Source: Planctomycetota bacterium
GTDB taxonomy: Bacteria > Planctomycetota > JACOTG01 > JAJDCM01
Direction: 5' to 3'
NCBI GenBank assembly: GCA_029260825.1
Contig: JAJDCM010000363.1
Location: 1-52,824, forward strand
DNA length: 52,824 nucleotides
The notes beneath the pieces are model-generated. The model saw only the letters and a list, made by a program, of their open reading frames with translations. It did not search any database and had not been told where the DNA came from. The position numbers and the translations under genes are program-made. Of this stretch, positions 1 to 8,005 are shown in pieces. The number at the start of each line of letters is the position of its first letter. Within the stretch, counting starts at the first letter, position 1.

Positions 1-661
1 TGTCAGCAGCCTGGCCGCCACCGGCCCGTCGTCCGGGGGAGTCCCCCACGAAGAGGATGCTCCGGTTGCCCCGGTGACGCCCTACGGGCACACCAAGCTC
101 GCCGGAGAGGCTGAGGTTCGTGCTCATCTTGGCAAGATTCCCTGGACAATCGTGCGGCCTCCAATTGTGTATGGTCCTCGCGATCCCGCACTCCTTCTTG
201 TGTTTCGTTCGGTGCGGCGGGGAATTGCGCCCTTTTTGGGGAGGATCGAGCGGCTTTATAGCTTGATTCATGTTCGGGATCTTGTTCAGGGAGCTTTGGA
301 GGCGGCCAGATCTCCGAAAACCGCCGGAGAGACCTATTTTTTGACCCACGAAGAGTCATCGTCCTGGGATCGCGTCATGGACCACATACGACAATCCGTG
401 CGTCCGGGTGCGAAAAATGTGCGGATTCCGCTCCCCTTAGTCACTGCGGCAGCGGCTTTAAGCGACGTTGGCGCCCTGATCTCTCGCAAATCGGCCATGC
501 TCAGCCTGAAGAAGATGCCGGAGATCCGGGCCAAGGAATGGCTTTGTACCTCAAAGAGAGCACGGGAGGCGTTCGGTTTCTCGGCCCAGGTCGGCCTCCA
601 GGAAGGGATTCAGGAGACGGCGGATTGGTATCGAGAAGTCGGCTGGCTCCAGGGTTCATGA
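1..661 (+). CDS. NAD-dependent epimerase/dehydratase, extended SDR family (5' truncated)
   Basis: C-terminal 219 residues of an extended short-chain dehydrogenase; the Rossmann N-terminus lies left of the window and the frame is open from base 2. The visible part opens with VSSLAATGPS, the strand that carries the catalytic Ser/Thr in this family, followed by PVTPYGHTKLAGE, whose Tyr and Lys (visible residues 28 and 32) form the YxxxK pair. RPPIVYGPRD and YSLIHVRDLVQG are the usual substrate-side and C-terminal motifs. Members act on NDP-sugars, steroids or similar NAD(P)-linked substrates; the substrate cannot be read here. It lies 78 bases upstream of two glycosyltransferase genes on the same strand, which favours a nucleotide-sugar role in surface polysaccharide synthesis. 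That role is inference; the family assignment is firm. Confidence 0.85.
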   Translation, partial: VSSLAATGPSSGGVPHEEDAPVAPVTPYGHTKLAGEAEVRAHLGKIPWTIVRPPIVYGPRDPALLLVFRSVRRGIAPFLGRIERLYSLIHVRDLVQGALEAARSPKTAGETYFLTHEESSSWDRVMDHIRQSVRPGAKNVRIPLPLVTAAAALSDVGALISRKSAMLSLKKMPEIRAKEWLCTSKRAREAFGFSAQVGLQEGIQETADWYREVGWLQGS

Positions 662-739
662 AACCTGCGGGCTATTTCAAAACCTTTGACATGATGGGCT
701 TCCACTTGCTACTACCCTGAGGGAGCACAGAACCTTCCT

Positions 740-1834
740 ATGGAGCAAAGCACATCACTTTCGGTTACCGTGATCATTCCCCATCTCAAACGGGAAGATC
801 TTCTGGCGAACTGTATCCGTGCTCTTCGGAAACAGGACCATCCCGAATTCCAGATCGTGATCGTGGACAACGGCTCGAATTCGCGCCTCGAAGCCTACGA
901 GGCCGAGGACGGGATCTCCGTTCTTCGACTCCCGGAGAATCAAGGTTTCTCCGGGGCCGTTAACCACGGAATTCGCGGGGGAGATTCCCGTTACGTGGCC
1001 CTCCTCAACGATGACTGCGTCCCCGAGCCAGACTGGCTTTCTTCTCTTGTAGGTGGTCTCCAGAGGCATCCAGAGGCCTCTTTTGCCGGTTGCAAGATGA
1101 CCCGGCCCGGCGGTGCGAACCTGCTGGATCGGGCTGGGGACGGGCTGGGTCTCCGGGGCATCCCCTATGGAATTGGCCACCTGGAAGTCGATGAAGGCCA
1201 ATATGATCGGGACCGAGGTCCTCTTGGCATCTGTGCTGGAGCGGCGCTCTATGAGCGATCCCTCCTCACCGAGCTCGGTGGATTTGACGAGTCGTTTTTT
1301 GCGTACCACGAAGATATGGATCTCAGTCTGCGGGCAAGGATGCGGGGCCATCGATGTGTGTACGTGGGCTCGTCTGTGGTCAGCCATGTCGGGAGCGCAA
1401 CCACGGGAAGTCCTTTCAATCCATTCACGATTTACTACTCCACCCGGAATCTGATCTGGCTTCAGGCCAAGAACTTACCCCTGTCTCTTTTGGTGCGACT
1501 TTCTCTGCATCTTCTTCTGGGTCACGGATTGTGGTTTGGAAAAATGGCGGTAAAAGAGAGGCAGTGGATTCCCTGGCTCAAAGGGGTCTTTGTCGGTGTT
1601 GCGGGGGCTTTTAGAGTACGCTCCCGGGGGAGAAGGGAACGCGAATCCTGGGTTCTCTCCGGCCAGGACATGCTTTCTCTCCTTCGAGACTCCGAAGAGG
1701 AGATTCGCTCTTCAGTGCGTCGAAAGAGGTCGCCAAGGAGGCCTTCGACGTCTCCTTCGCCTTCGATCGGCGACAACCAAAAAGCCCCCATTTCCGTCCC
1801 GCGAGCCGAGTCCGTGGGAGATCCCAGGCGATGA
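740..1834 (+). CDS. Glycosyltransferase family 2 (WcaE/rhamnosyltransferase-like)
   Basis: Inverting glycosyltransferase of the GT-A fold, 364 residues, probably acting at the inner face of the cytoplasmic membrane on a lipid-linked glycan. The nucleotide-binding N-terminus has VTVIIPHLKRED (9-20) and IVDNGSN (41-47); the metal-binding acidic motif is LLNDD (88-92), and the acceptor-side acidic motif is HEDMDLSLRAR (190-200). A hydrophobic stretch near 245-285 may contact the membrane. The last 40 or so residues are Ser/Pro/Arg-rich and look disordered, an extension beyond the usual domain. The ATG has only a distant purine-rich stretch (around 719-725) as ribosome-binding site. Its stop overlaps the start of the next GT2 gene in ATGA, so the two are probably translationally coupled. 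Donor and acceptor sugars are unknown. Confidence 0.9.
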   Translation: MEQSTSLSVTVIIPHLKREDLLANCIRALRKQDHPEFQIVIVDNGSNSRLEAYEAEDGISVLRLPENQGFSGAVNHGIRGGDSRYVALLNDDCVPEPDWLSSLVGGLQRHPEASFAGCKMTRPGGANLLDRAGDGLGLRGIPYGIGHLEVDEGQYDRDRGPLGICAGAALYERSLLTELGGFDESFFAYHEDMDLSLRARMRGHRCVYVGSSVVSHVGSATTGSPFNPFTIYYSTRNLIWLQAKNLPLSLLVRLSLHLLLGHGLWFGKMAVKERQWIPWLKGVFVGVAGAFRVRSRGRRERESWVLSGQDMLSLLRDSEEEIRSSVRRKRSPRRPSTSPSPSIGDNQKAPISVPRAESVGDPRR

Positions 1835-2844
1835 AGAGGCAGACCAAGGTCGGGATCAAAGAGGTCGCCGACCCACCAGAGGGAGCAGCGACGGCTGGTA
1901 AGCCTCTTCTCAGCCCCCTTCTTGACGGCCGTGAAACCGGCGCGCCAGCTTGTGATGTTTCGGTTGTCATCGTCACCTTTGAGAGCCGTGAGGTCATCTC
2001 CCGTTGCCTTGACTCGATTCCGGGGGCGCTGGAGTCCCTCGACTACGAGGTTTTGGTCGTGGACAACGGCTCGGGAGACGGAACCGCGGCATGGGTTGGC
2101 TCTCAGCATCCTGAGGTTGGTTTGCTCGAGAATCCAACCAACCTGGGGTACGGGGTCGCAAATAATCGGGCTTTGGCGATTGCCCGGGGGAGGTTCGTTC
2201 TTCTTCTGAACCCGGACACGGAGCTTACAGCGGGTTCTCTACAGGAACTGGTGTCGTTTGCCGAGAAGAAAGAGGGGGCTGACATTGTTGGATGTCGGCT
2301 TCTTATGTCCGACGGTAGCATCGACTTGGCTTGCCGAAGAAGTTTTCCGACGCCACTCGTCTCGCTCTACCGCCTGCTGGGACTTTCGCGGGGTTTTCCG
2401 CAAAGCGAGAGGTTTGGGCGTTACAACCTGACCTACTTGGATCCGGAAGGCACTTATGAGGTAGACTCGGTGGTCGGAGCCTTCATGCTGGTGAAAAGAG
2501 AGCTTCTCTTGCGGATCGGATTTTTTGATCCGGACTTCTTCCTCTACGGCGAGGATCTGGACCTGTGTTTCCGCGCCAAGGAAGCGGGGGCGACGGTGAT
2601 GTACCGGGGTGAGGTGGTTGCCCACCACATCAAGCGAGCCAGCAGTAAGAAGAGGCCACTTGCCAGCTGCTACCATTTTCATCGGGCGATGCTTGGATTC
2701 TACGGAAAGAACCTGAAGCATCGTTATCCGTTCTGGGTTCATGGATTGATCCGGGTTGCGGTCTTGACGCGATTTGCGAGTGCTCTTGTGGCATTGAGCG
2801 CCACTCAAACCGGTCGCCAGCTTCTGAAGAAACGTTCACGATAA
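1831..2844 (+). CDS. Glycosyltransferase family 2
   Basis: Second GT2 enzyme, 337 residues, related in layout to the gene just upstream but not a close copy. After a 40-residue variable N-terminus come VSVVIVTFESRE, LVVDNGSGDGT, the metal-site motif LLLNPDTEL and the C-terminal acidic motif YGEDLDLCFRAKEAG. The order and spacing match the GT-A fold of COG1216 rhamnosyl-type transferases. It starts inside the stop codon of the preceding gene (ATGA) and is followed 11 bases later by the MoxR gene, so the three probably share one transcript. It most likely adds a sugar to a surface polysaccharide or lipid-linked oligosaccharide. The substrate is not evident from sequence. Confidence 0.9.
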   Translation: MKRQTKVGIKEVADPPEGAATAGKPLLSPLLDGRETGAPACDVSVVIVTFESREVISRCLDSIPGALESLDYEVLVVDNGSGDGTAAWVGSQHPEVGLLENPTNLGYGVANNRALAIARGRFVLLLNPDTELTAGSLQELVSFAEKKEGADIVGCRLLMSDGSIDLACRRSFPTPLVSLYRLLGLSRGFPQSERFGRYNLTYLDPEGTYEVDSVVGAFMLVKRELLLRIGFFDPDFFLYGEDLDLCFRAKEAGATVMYRGEVVAHHIKRASSKKRPLASCYHFHRAMLGFYGKNLKHRYPFWVHGLIRVAVLTRFASALVALSATQTGRQLLKKRSR

Positions 2845-2855
2845 GGGTTTGTTGC

Positions 2856-3974
2856 ATGCAATCACCGACCACACCAGGCCAGGGTCCTCAATCACAGCTT
2901 CGGATGCCGATGAGCGAAGGGTCGACTGTCGGCAAGACCGAGGCGGATGCGGTCGGGAAGCTCAATGAGGACCTCACATCTTCCCTTTCCGCGGTGGTCG
3001 TGGGACTCGAAGGGGTCGTGGAAGAGCTCTTGATCGCATTGCTGTGTGAAGGGCATGCTCTGCTGGTCGGAGTGCCGGGCCTTGCCAAGACTCTGCTGAT
3101 TCGATCGATCGGCCAGTTGCTCGAGCTTGACTACAGTCGAATTCAATTCACTCCCGACCTCATGCCCTCCGACATCACGGGAACCGAAGTCATCACCCAA
3201 AACGAAGATGGGCAGCGTGTTTTTTCTTTTCTGTCGGGTCCGGTCTTCACCAATCTTTTGCTTGCGGACGAGATCAATCGGACTCCACCAAAGACCCAGG
3301 CCGCTCTGATGGAGGCAATGGAAGAGAATCAGGTCACTTCGGGTGGAAAGCTCTATCCTCTCGAGGGACCATTCCTTGTCTTTGCTACCCAGAACCCGAT
3401 CGAGCAGGAGGGGACCTATCCACTCCCTGCCGGGCAGCTTGACCGATTCATGTTCAACATCAAGCTGGACTATCCTTCCTTCTCCGATGAGGAATCGATT
3501 GCCCGGCTCACCACATCGGTTCGAAAGACCGAACTTCATCCACTCGTCACCCGAGAGGAAGTCCTGCGGATGCAGTCATGGGTGAGGAAGATGCATGTTT
3601 CCGAAGAGGTGATGAAGCATGCCCTGGAATTTGCTCGCCGCTCGCGCCCAAAAGATGATCGAGCGCCTTCGTTCGTGACGGAGTGGCTGGCATGGGGAGT
3701 GGGACCTCGCGCCGCCCAGGCTCTCATCATGGGTGCCAAGGCAAGAGCTCTTCTTCTGGGGCGAGTGACTCCGAGCAAGGAAGACGTCAATGCCCTGGTT
3801 CTTCCCGTCTTTCGTCATCGCCTGATTCCAAACTTCCAGGCGGAGGCCGACGGGGTTACGTCCGATGAGCTGGCAAACCGGCTTCTCGCCGAGGTTGGCG
3901 GGGTCGGACCCTACAGCGAAAAACCACAGGCGTCCAGGTGGAGTTCGCTGATCAAGAAGGTCTTTGCGGGCTAG
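2856..3974 (+). CDS. MoxR-family AAA+ ATPase
   Basis: Cytoplasmic AAA+ ATPase of the MoxR branch (AAA_3), 372 residues. Visible motifs are Walker A GVPGLAKT (72-79), Walker B LLLADE (134-139) continuing into NRTPPKTQAALMEAMEE, sensor 1 ATQN (177-180) and PAGQLDRF (191-198). The C-terminal lid domain follows. The first 40 residues are a polar, poorly conserved extension, making it a little longer than the usual family length of about 330. AAGGG eight bases before the ATG is a reasonable ribosome-binding site. MoxR proteins are chaperone-like ATPases that usually act on proteins with von Willebrand A domains and are often encoded with DUF58, vWA and transglutaminase genes. None of those is present here; the gene ends the glycosyltransferase cluster. 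Its client is therefore unknown. Confidence 0.92.
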   Translation: MQSPTTPGQGPQSQLRMPMSEGSTVGKTEADAVGKLNEDLTSSLSAVVVGLEGVVEELLIALLCEGHALLVGVPGLAKTLLIRSIGQLLELDYSRIQFTPDLMPSDITGTEVITQNEDGQRVFSFLSGPVFTNLLLADEINRTPPKTQAALMEAMEENQVTSGGKLYPLEGPFLVFATQNPIEQEGTYPLPAGQLDRFMFNIKLDYPSFSDEESIARLTTSVRKTELHPLVTREEVLRMQSWVRKMHVSEEVMKHALEFARRSRPKDDRAPSFVTEWLAWGVGPRAAQALIMGAKARALLLGRVTPSKEDVNALVLPVFRHRLIPNFQAEADGVTSDELANRLLAEVGGVGPYSEKPQASRWSSLIKKVFAG

Positions 3975-3986
3975 TTGTAGAAGAAA

Positions 3987-4014
3987 CCCGTGACCGGCGG
4001 TTGCCAGTCACGGG
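3987..4014. terminator. Hairpin between convergent genes, probable terminator
   Basis: Perfect 8-bp inverted repeat CCCGTGAC (3987-3994) and GTCACGGG (4007-4014) with a 12-base loop, lying between the end of the MoxR gene and the end of the beta-helix gene on the other strand. Read on the minus strand the stem is followed by TTTCTTCT, a short U-rich tail. On the plus strand the tail is not U-rich. It may serve both genes, but it is better formed for the minus-strand gene. Confidence 0.6.
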
Positions 4015-4068
4015 CTCGGTTCCATCGGGCGTTACCCTCGCAGTTGCTCTGCTACGTATGCCCGGGTC

Positions 4069-5187
4069 CTACGGACGAACAAGGACGATAGCGAGTCTGG
4101 GGCGGGTCGAGAGGGAGGCAGCTCCACAGTTCGACGAACCCGTGTTGCGGGTGAGCTTGTTGTTCGCGGCTCCGGTGCCGAGAGTAGTGCTTCCGCAGTT
4201 GACGTCTTCGTCTCCGTTGTTGCTGAGGTTGTTGTCGGCAATCGTGCTGGCGAGAACGCCCTGAAGGTCGATGCCGTCGGCGACGTTACCGCTGGCGACG
4301 TTGAAGGTGACGACTGCGTTAACGACTCGTTGATTTCCCTGGCTTGATCCGCTGGACACTTCGCTGACGAGAGCGATTCCGTCCGAGCATCCCTGGACCG
4401 TGTTGCAATGGATGGTCGCAAGCGAAGAGGAAGCGTAGATTCCAACGTCGAAGTTTCTCACGACGTTGTTGGCGAAGAGGTCGGCAGAACCCGGAACTCC
4501 GATGTTGAAATCAATGATTCCGGAGACAACCAGTGAAGCCTGTGCCACACCCGGTCCTTTGAAGCGGGAGTTCACGACCGTTGCCCGGTCGCTTCCTTCC
4601 TGGATGGTCACCCCACCGTTACCACCAAGAGGAGTGGAGGCGATCGAGAAGATGCATCCGTCGACCCACAGTCGGTCGTTGTCGCCGACGCCGTAGATTC
4701 CGTTGGCGCAGTTCGAAGTGGCAGCGTTCTTCATGGTGAACTCCTGCACACCTTTCTCGAGGACGACAGCAGCTTCGAAGTTCTCAAAGAGGATCGTGTC
4801 GACGGTAACTCCGCGTGCTTCGGTGTTCAGGGTGAACGTCACGTCGGAATTTTCTGCATCGAAACTTCCAGGCCCTTGAATCGTGGTGGCGACCGTCGGC
4901 GGGCCGGCCTCATACTGGCCTTTGATGGTAATGAACGGGGTATCGATCACGATTCCGTTCGAGGTCATGGCCGAGAAGTTGAACGCGGTCGGAGTCGAGT
5001 TCGCGGCCCGGTTCGCGAGGATGATCACGTCGCCAGGTGAGGCGGTGGTGATCGCGTCGGAAACAGCAGTATAGTCTGCCGACGTGCCGGTCGGAGTGAC
5101 AGTGATCGTGGCGGCGTTTGCCGTTCCGGCCAGTGCCAAGATGGCTGACGCAAAGGCCAACCCGATTGGGTTCTTCATCGTTCTCAT
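4069..5187 (-). CDS. Secreted right-handed beta-helix repeat protein
   Basis: Exported protein of 372 residues. The N-terminus is a clear Sec signal peptide (MRTMKNPIGLAFASAILALAG) with a likely cut after TANA, near residue 25. The mature part has the short alternating hydrophobic/Asn-Gly-rich rungs of a parallel beta-helix of the NosD/pectate-lyase-like class. Examples are GVTVDTILFENF, GNGGVTIQEGSDRATVVNSRF, VGIYASSSLATIHCNTVQGC and GIDLQGVLASTIADNNLSNNGD. Four or five Cys occur in the rungs. GAGGGAGA lies 8 bases before the ATG. No catalytic residues can be assigned. Such proteins bind or cleave polysaccharides, or are structural surface proteins. The start of a PbH1-type annotation is well supported; the function is not known. 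Confidence 0.75.
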   Translation of the reverse strand: MRTMKNPIGLAFASAILALAGTANAATITVTPTGTSADYTAVSDAITTASPGDVIILANRAANSTPTAFNFSAMTSNGIVIDTPFITIKGQYEAGPPTVATTIQGPGSFDAENSDVTFTLNTEARGVTVDTILFENFEAAVVLEKGVQEFTMKNAATSNCANGIYGVGDNDRLWVDGCIFSIASTPLGGNGGVTIQEGSDRATVVNSRFKGPGVAQASLVVSGIIDFNIGVPGSADLFANNVVRNFDVGIYASSSLATIHCNTVQGCSDGIALVSEVSSGSSQGNQRVVNAVVTFNVASGNVADGIDLQGVLASTIADNNLSNNGDEDVNCGSTTLGTGAANNKLTRNTGSSNCGAASLSTRPRLAIVLVRP

Positions 5188-5596
5188 GGTTGCTTCTCCC
5201 TCGGAGGTTCCGGATTGCGTTGAATCCGGGGGACCTCTTTCATCGTCCTGTTTGCCGCCCGATGGAATGAGGGGCGGTACCTATTACCAGTCTGCGCGAT
5301 CCGGAATGGAATCCGCAGGTTGAAGCTTGAGGAGCAAGCTCTGTTCCATGTGGAAGCAACATTGATGATTTAATTGCTAGCCGAGAGGTGGCGAGAACTT
5401 AGAGGAGGGGAAAAGTCCTGAGGTGAGGGAGTAAGGGTATTGCCGGATCAGATCTGTTGAAATCGTGAAACGATTGGTGGTGAACAAGGCCCATTGGTGA
5501 TCCGGTTCCCGCTGGGTGCACGGCGAACTCTCAACAAAAAAGGCACGGGGTTTAGCCCGTGCCTTCGTAAGTTCTTGGTTTGGTTGGGTATGCCTG
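5188..5596. other. Intergenic region, 409 bases
   Basis: Leader side of the beta-helix gene and terminator side of the Ser/Arg-rich TPR gene, both on the minus strand. It contains the terminator at 5542-5563 and a small inverted repeat AGCTTG-aggag-CAAGCT at 5325-5341, about 138 bases upstream of the beta-helix start. The repeat could be an operator or a leader hairpin. No convincing -35/-10 pair and no coding frame with a plausible start were seen in the rest. Confidence 0.5.
5542..5563 (-). terminator. Rho-independent terminator of the Ser/Arg-rich TPR gene
   Basis: Perfect 8-bp stem GGCACGGG (5542-5549) and CCCGTGCC (5556-5563) with a 6-base loop. On the minus strand it is followed at once by TTTTTTGTT, the classic U-run. 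It sits 33 bases after the stop of the 5597-7705 gene. Confidence 0.85.
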
Positions 5597-7705
5597 CTAA
5601 GCGTCGGTCTTCTTCTTGTTGGGAGCCTCCGCCGGAGTTGCCGGTGCAAGCTCTTTTGGAGCAAGGGTTTTTAGCAGAGCGATTTGATCCAGGAACAGTT
5701 TGCTGTATCGGTCGCCCGGCTCGATTTCCTGTGCACGTTGGAACGCCTGGGTTGCCGTCTCCAGATCTTTGGAGAAGAAGGCGTTGTATCCCAGGCAGAA
5801 CTGGGCGGCGGCATCGAAGGGATGCTCGGCAATGTAGGTTCTCACCAGATCGAGATGGATCTTGAAGTCGTCGCCGTTTCCGTAATACTCCCGACGATCG
5901 ATGGTTTGTTCCACCCAGTTGGGTGCTCGATCCAGGCCTTTCCTCAGGTTGTAAGCCCCGTAATGATAGTCGCCGGTGGCAAAGAGGGCTTCTCCAAGGG
6001 CAAACTTTGGAACTGCAGCAGAAGGATCTTCCTGGACCGCTTTCTTGAAGGCATCCACTGCCTGGGCGTATTCGCCTCTCTTGAAGTGGATGTCTCCCAG
6101 CCGAAGGTAGAAGTCTACCAGGGTTTCGTTGGTGGTCTCTTCCTTGGCTGGCTCGTAGTTTGAGGCAGGCTCGGAGCCGCCTTCATAACCTTCGCCGTAG
6201 TAGTTGTTATAGACCGGATAGTACTCGTCATAGTAGTAGTTGTTTTGCGGCGACGCGTAGTAGGGATAATCTGAGTAGTAGTAAGACCGGCCGTAGTTGT
6301 AATAGGGGTACCAGTAATAGTAGGTAAAGAAGGGGCTGTACCCGTAGTGCCACGGATTGAAGAACGAATGGCCAAAATGGAAGCTTGCGTGGAAAGACCA
6401 GCCATGATCAAAGTCATTGTGGTAGCCGTAGAAAGACTTTCGATGGTCTACATAATCAACGTTGTAAGGATTGTTGATCACTCCTGTCGACCCTCCGCCC
6501 CGTTCCACGGTGCCGGTGCCTAGCTGGCTGCCATCCACTCTGTTCAGACCGGCGATGCTGCTACTACCCGAAGCGTAATTCCCGGTGCCGTAGCGTCCCT
6601 GGGACGTGATCGGCGATCCTGGAGTTCGTGAGGCCAGGCCTCCTGTCGCCTGGGCTGTTCCGCTGTTGCTTCGACTTGTTCCGCCAACGCCGCTTCCCGT
6701 TGTGCGGGAGGTTGTTCCCCCCGAGCGATTCGGAGAAGCAACGGTGCGGCCCTGGGGCACCCGTTCTGCGGGAAGGCCCAATCGGCCGGTGCTTTCAGTG
6801 ACTCCGCCGTTGCGGGATGTCGTGCCCGAACGACCGGTGATCCCTCCGGTGCGTGTTCCTGGTTCTCGTCGCGATACGGTTCCCCGAGGAACCGAGGTGG
6901 TCCTCGAAGGACTTCGGTCATAGGGGCTGTCAATGACGACCGTGTCGTTGGAGCGTGATCCGGCACGAGATCCGGTTGAGTCGGTTGCTCGGGATGAGAA
7001 TCCACGGGAGCGATCGTATTGACGGAAGCTATCTTCCGAAACGCGAGGGAAGCTTGATGATTCCCGGTGACGCAACGTTCCTGCGGAGACGCCGGTGCGA
7101 GAGCCCGAGGTCGTTCCGGACCGGGGAGTCGTGGTTGGATTCGAGTTATTAAATCCGTTGGTGCCGCGGGAGTTGAGTCCGGAACGAGAAGATGTTGAAG
7201 GAGTGGTCGTTCCCCGGTTCGAAAAACCGGATCTGGAGCTTGTTCCTTGTCGACTGAAGCCGTTTGTTCCCCGGCTGGTGGTTCCTCTACTGGTGGTTCC
7301 CCGTGACGACGACCGGGATGTCGAACCGACCCCTCGGCTTGTGTTGGATCGACTGGAGATTCCGGACCGACTTGTAGTTCGTCCGCGCGAGGTTGAGCTT
7401 CGGGATCCGATGCTTCCTCGAGAGCGGGAGGAGATTCCGCTGCTGCGGCCGCTCGAGCGACTGCTGCGACCGATGGATGAACTTCTTCCGGAGGACCCAC
7501 GAGAACTGGTGCCTCTTGAAGAAGAGCGGCTGCCGCCAGAACGTGAGCCACCGACCGAGCGGGAACCACCGCCTCCGGAGCGGCCCGAAACACCCGAGGA
7601 GGAACCGCCTCTCTGGGCGGAGCTTTCCGCAACGATGATGAGCGGCGTTGTAGCCGCGATGACTGCGGCAAGGACAAATCCACTAAAGGCACGTTTCGTG
7701 AACAT
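5597..7705 (-). CDS. Exported Ser/Arg/Gly-rich, Tyr-rich protein with C-terminal TPR repeats
   Basis: Three-part protein of 702 residues. A Sec signal peptide (MFTKRAFSGFVLAAVIAATT..., cut near SSA-Q, about residue 30) is followed by roughly 385 residues of Ser/Arg/Thr/Gly low complexity with imperfect SRGTTSRGT-type repeats. Next is a His/Tyr/Phe-rich block (about 425-520) with runs such as TYYYWYPYYNYG, then a TPR module (about 525-690) with DFYLRLGDIHFKRGEYAQA and AVPKFALGEALFATGDY. The chosen ATG at 7705 has GGGAG 8 bases upstream; an ATG at 7732 has no such site and would bury the signal peptide. A perfect TATAAT lies about 50 bases upstream and a strong terminator follows. The basic, aromatic composition suggests binding to acidic polymers or surface assembly, but no function is established. 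Confidence 0.7.
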   Translation of the reverse strand: MFTKRAFSGFVLAAVIAATTPLIIVAESSAQRGGSSSGVSGRSGGGGSRSVGGSRSGGSRSSSRGTSSRGSSGRSSSIGRSSRSSGRSSGISSRSRGSIGSRSSTSRGRTTSRSGISSRSNTSRGVGSTSRSSSRGTTSRGTTSRGTNGFSRQGTSSRSGFSNRGTTTPSTSSRSGLNSRGTNGFNNSNPTTTPRSGTTSGSRTGVSAGTLRHRESSSFPRVSEDSFRQYDRSRGFSSRATDSTGSRAGSRSNDTVVIDSPYDRSPSRTTSVPRGTVSRREPGTRTGGITGRSGTTSRNGGVTESTGRLGLPAERVPQGRTVASPNRSGGTTSRTTGSGVGGTSRSNSGTAQATGGLASRTPGSPITSQGRYGTGNYASGSSSIAGLNRVDGSQLGTGTVERGGGSTGVINNPYNVDYVDHRKSFYGYHNDFDHGWSFHASFHFGHSFFNPWHYGYSPFFTYYYWYPYYNYGRSYYYSDYPYYASPQNNYYYDEYYPVYNNYYGEGYEGGSEPASNYEPAKEETTNETLVDFYLRLGDIHFKRGEYAQAVDAFKKAVQEDPSAAVPKFALGEALFATGDYHYGAYNLRKGLDRAPNWVEQTIDRREYYGNGDDFKIHLDLVRTYIAEHPFDAAAQFCLGYNAFFSKDLETATQAFQRAQEIEPGDRYSKLFLDQIALLKTLAPKELAPATPAEAPNKKKTDA

Positions 7706-7755
7706 CGTTGATTCTCCCGGATTGGGCTTCATCAGAATAAATGCATCGAACTTGA

Positions 7756-7761
7756 ATTATA
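7756..7761 (-). promoter_or_regulatory. Probable -10 element for the Ser/Arg-rich TPR gene
   Basis: Perfect TATAAT on the minus strand, about 50 bases upstream of the ATG at 7705. No good TTGACA box lies 16-18 bases further up; the nearest TTG-type hexamer, TTGGTA at 7775-7780, is only 13 bases away. The -10 is convincing by sequence and place, the -35 is not. Confidence 0.4.
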
Positions 7762-7982
7762 AACGCAAGGTCCGTACCAACGCCAGGCACGAATTCCCCC
7801 CGAGGACCTACATGAGATCGTTCTCGCCTCAGACTTCCGGCGTATCTCTGTAAGTGTCTGTCCAGAATGATTGTACGGTCTTTGGCGTCTTGTCGTCTGA
7901 ATTTATTTCGTGACGGGGATCCTGTCGGTCTGAGGGGGATTCAGCCATATCTCACCGACATTACCCCAAGATGAGGACAGGG

Positions 7983-8004
7983 AGTGTCCCCAGGTGAGGA
8001 CACT
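7983..8004 (-). terminator. Hairpin after adenine deaminase, possible terminator
   Basis: Perfect 7-bp inverted repeat AGTGTCC (7983-7989) and GGACACT (7998-8004) with an 8-base loop, beginning one base after the adenine deaminase stop codon on the minus strand. There is no U-run after it, so termination would be weak or factor-assisted. It could instead stabilise the 3' end of the message. Confidence 0.4.
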
Positions 8005-8005
8005 T

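Larger units (their letters stand above)
7706..8005. other. Intergenic region, 300 bases
   Basis: Separates two minus-strand genes. Its right end holds a hairpin at 7983-8004, directly after the adenine deaminase stop. Its left end holds the TATAAT at 7756-7761 and the ribosome-binding site of the Ser/Arg-rich gene. A second GAGGACA copy (7972-7978) lies beside the hairpin arm and makes a short direct repeat with it. Nothing else was recognised. Confidence 0.5.

Noticed and set aside
6544..7692. Second minus-strand frame within the Ser/Arg-rich gene
   Set aside because: Product of the repetitive, low-complexity codon pattern; no signal peptide or domain.
5597..7705. CRISPR-like or satellite repeat array
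   Set aside because: Repeats are short codon-level SRGT variants inside one reading frame, with no constant spacer length.
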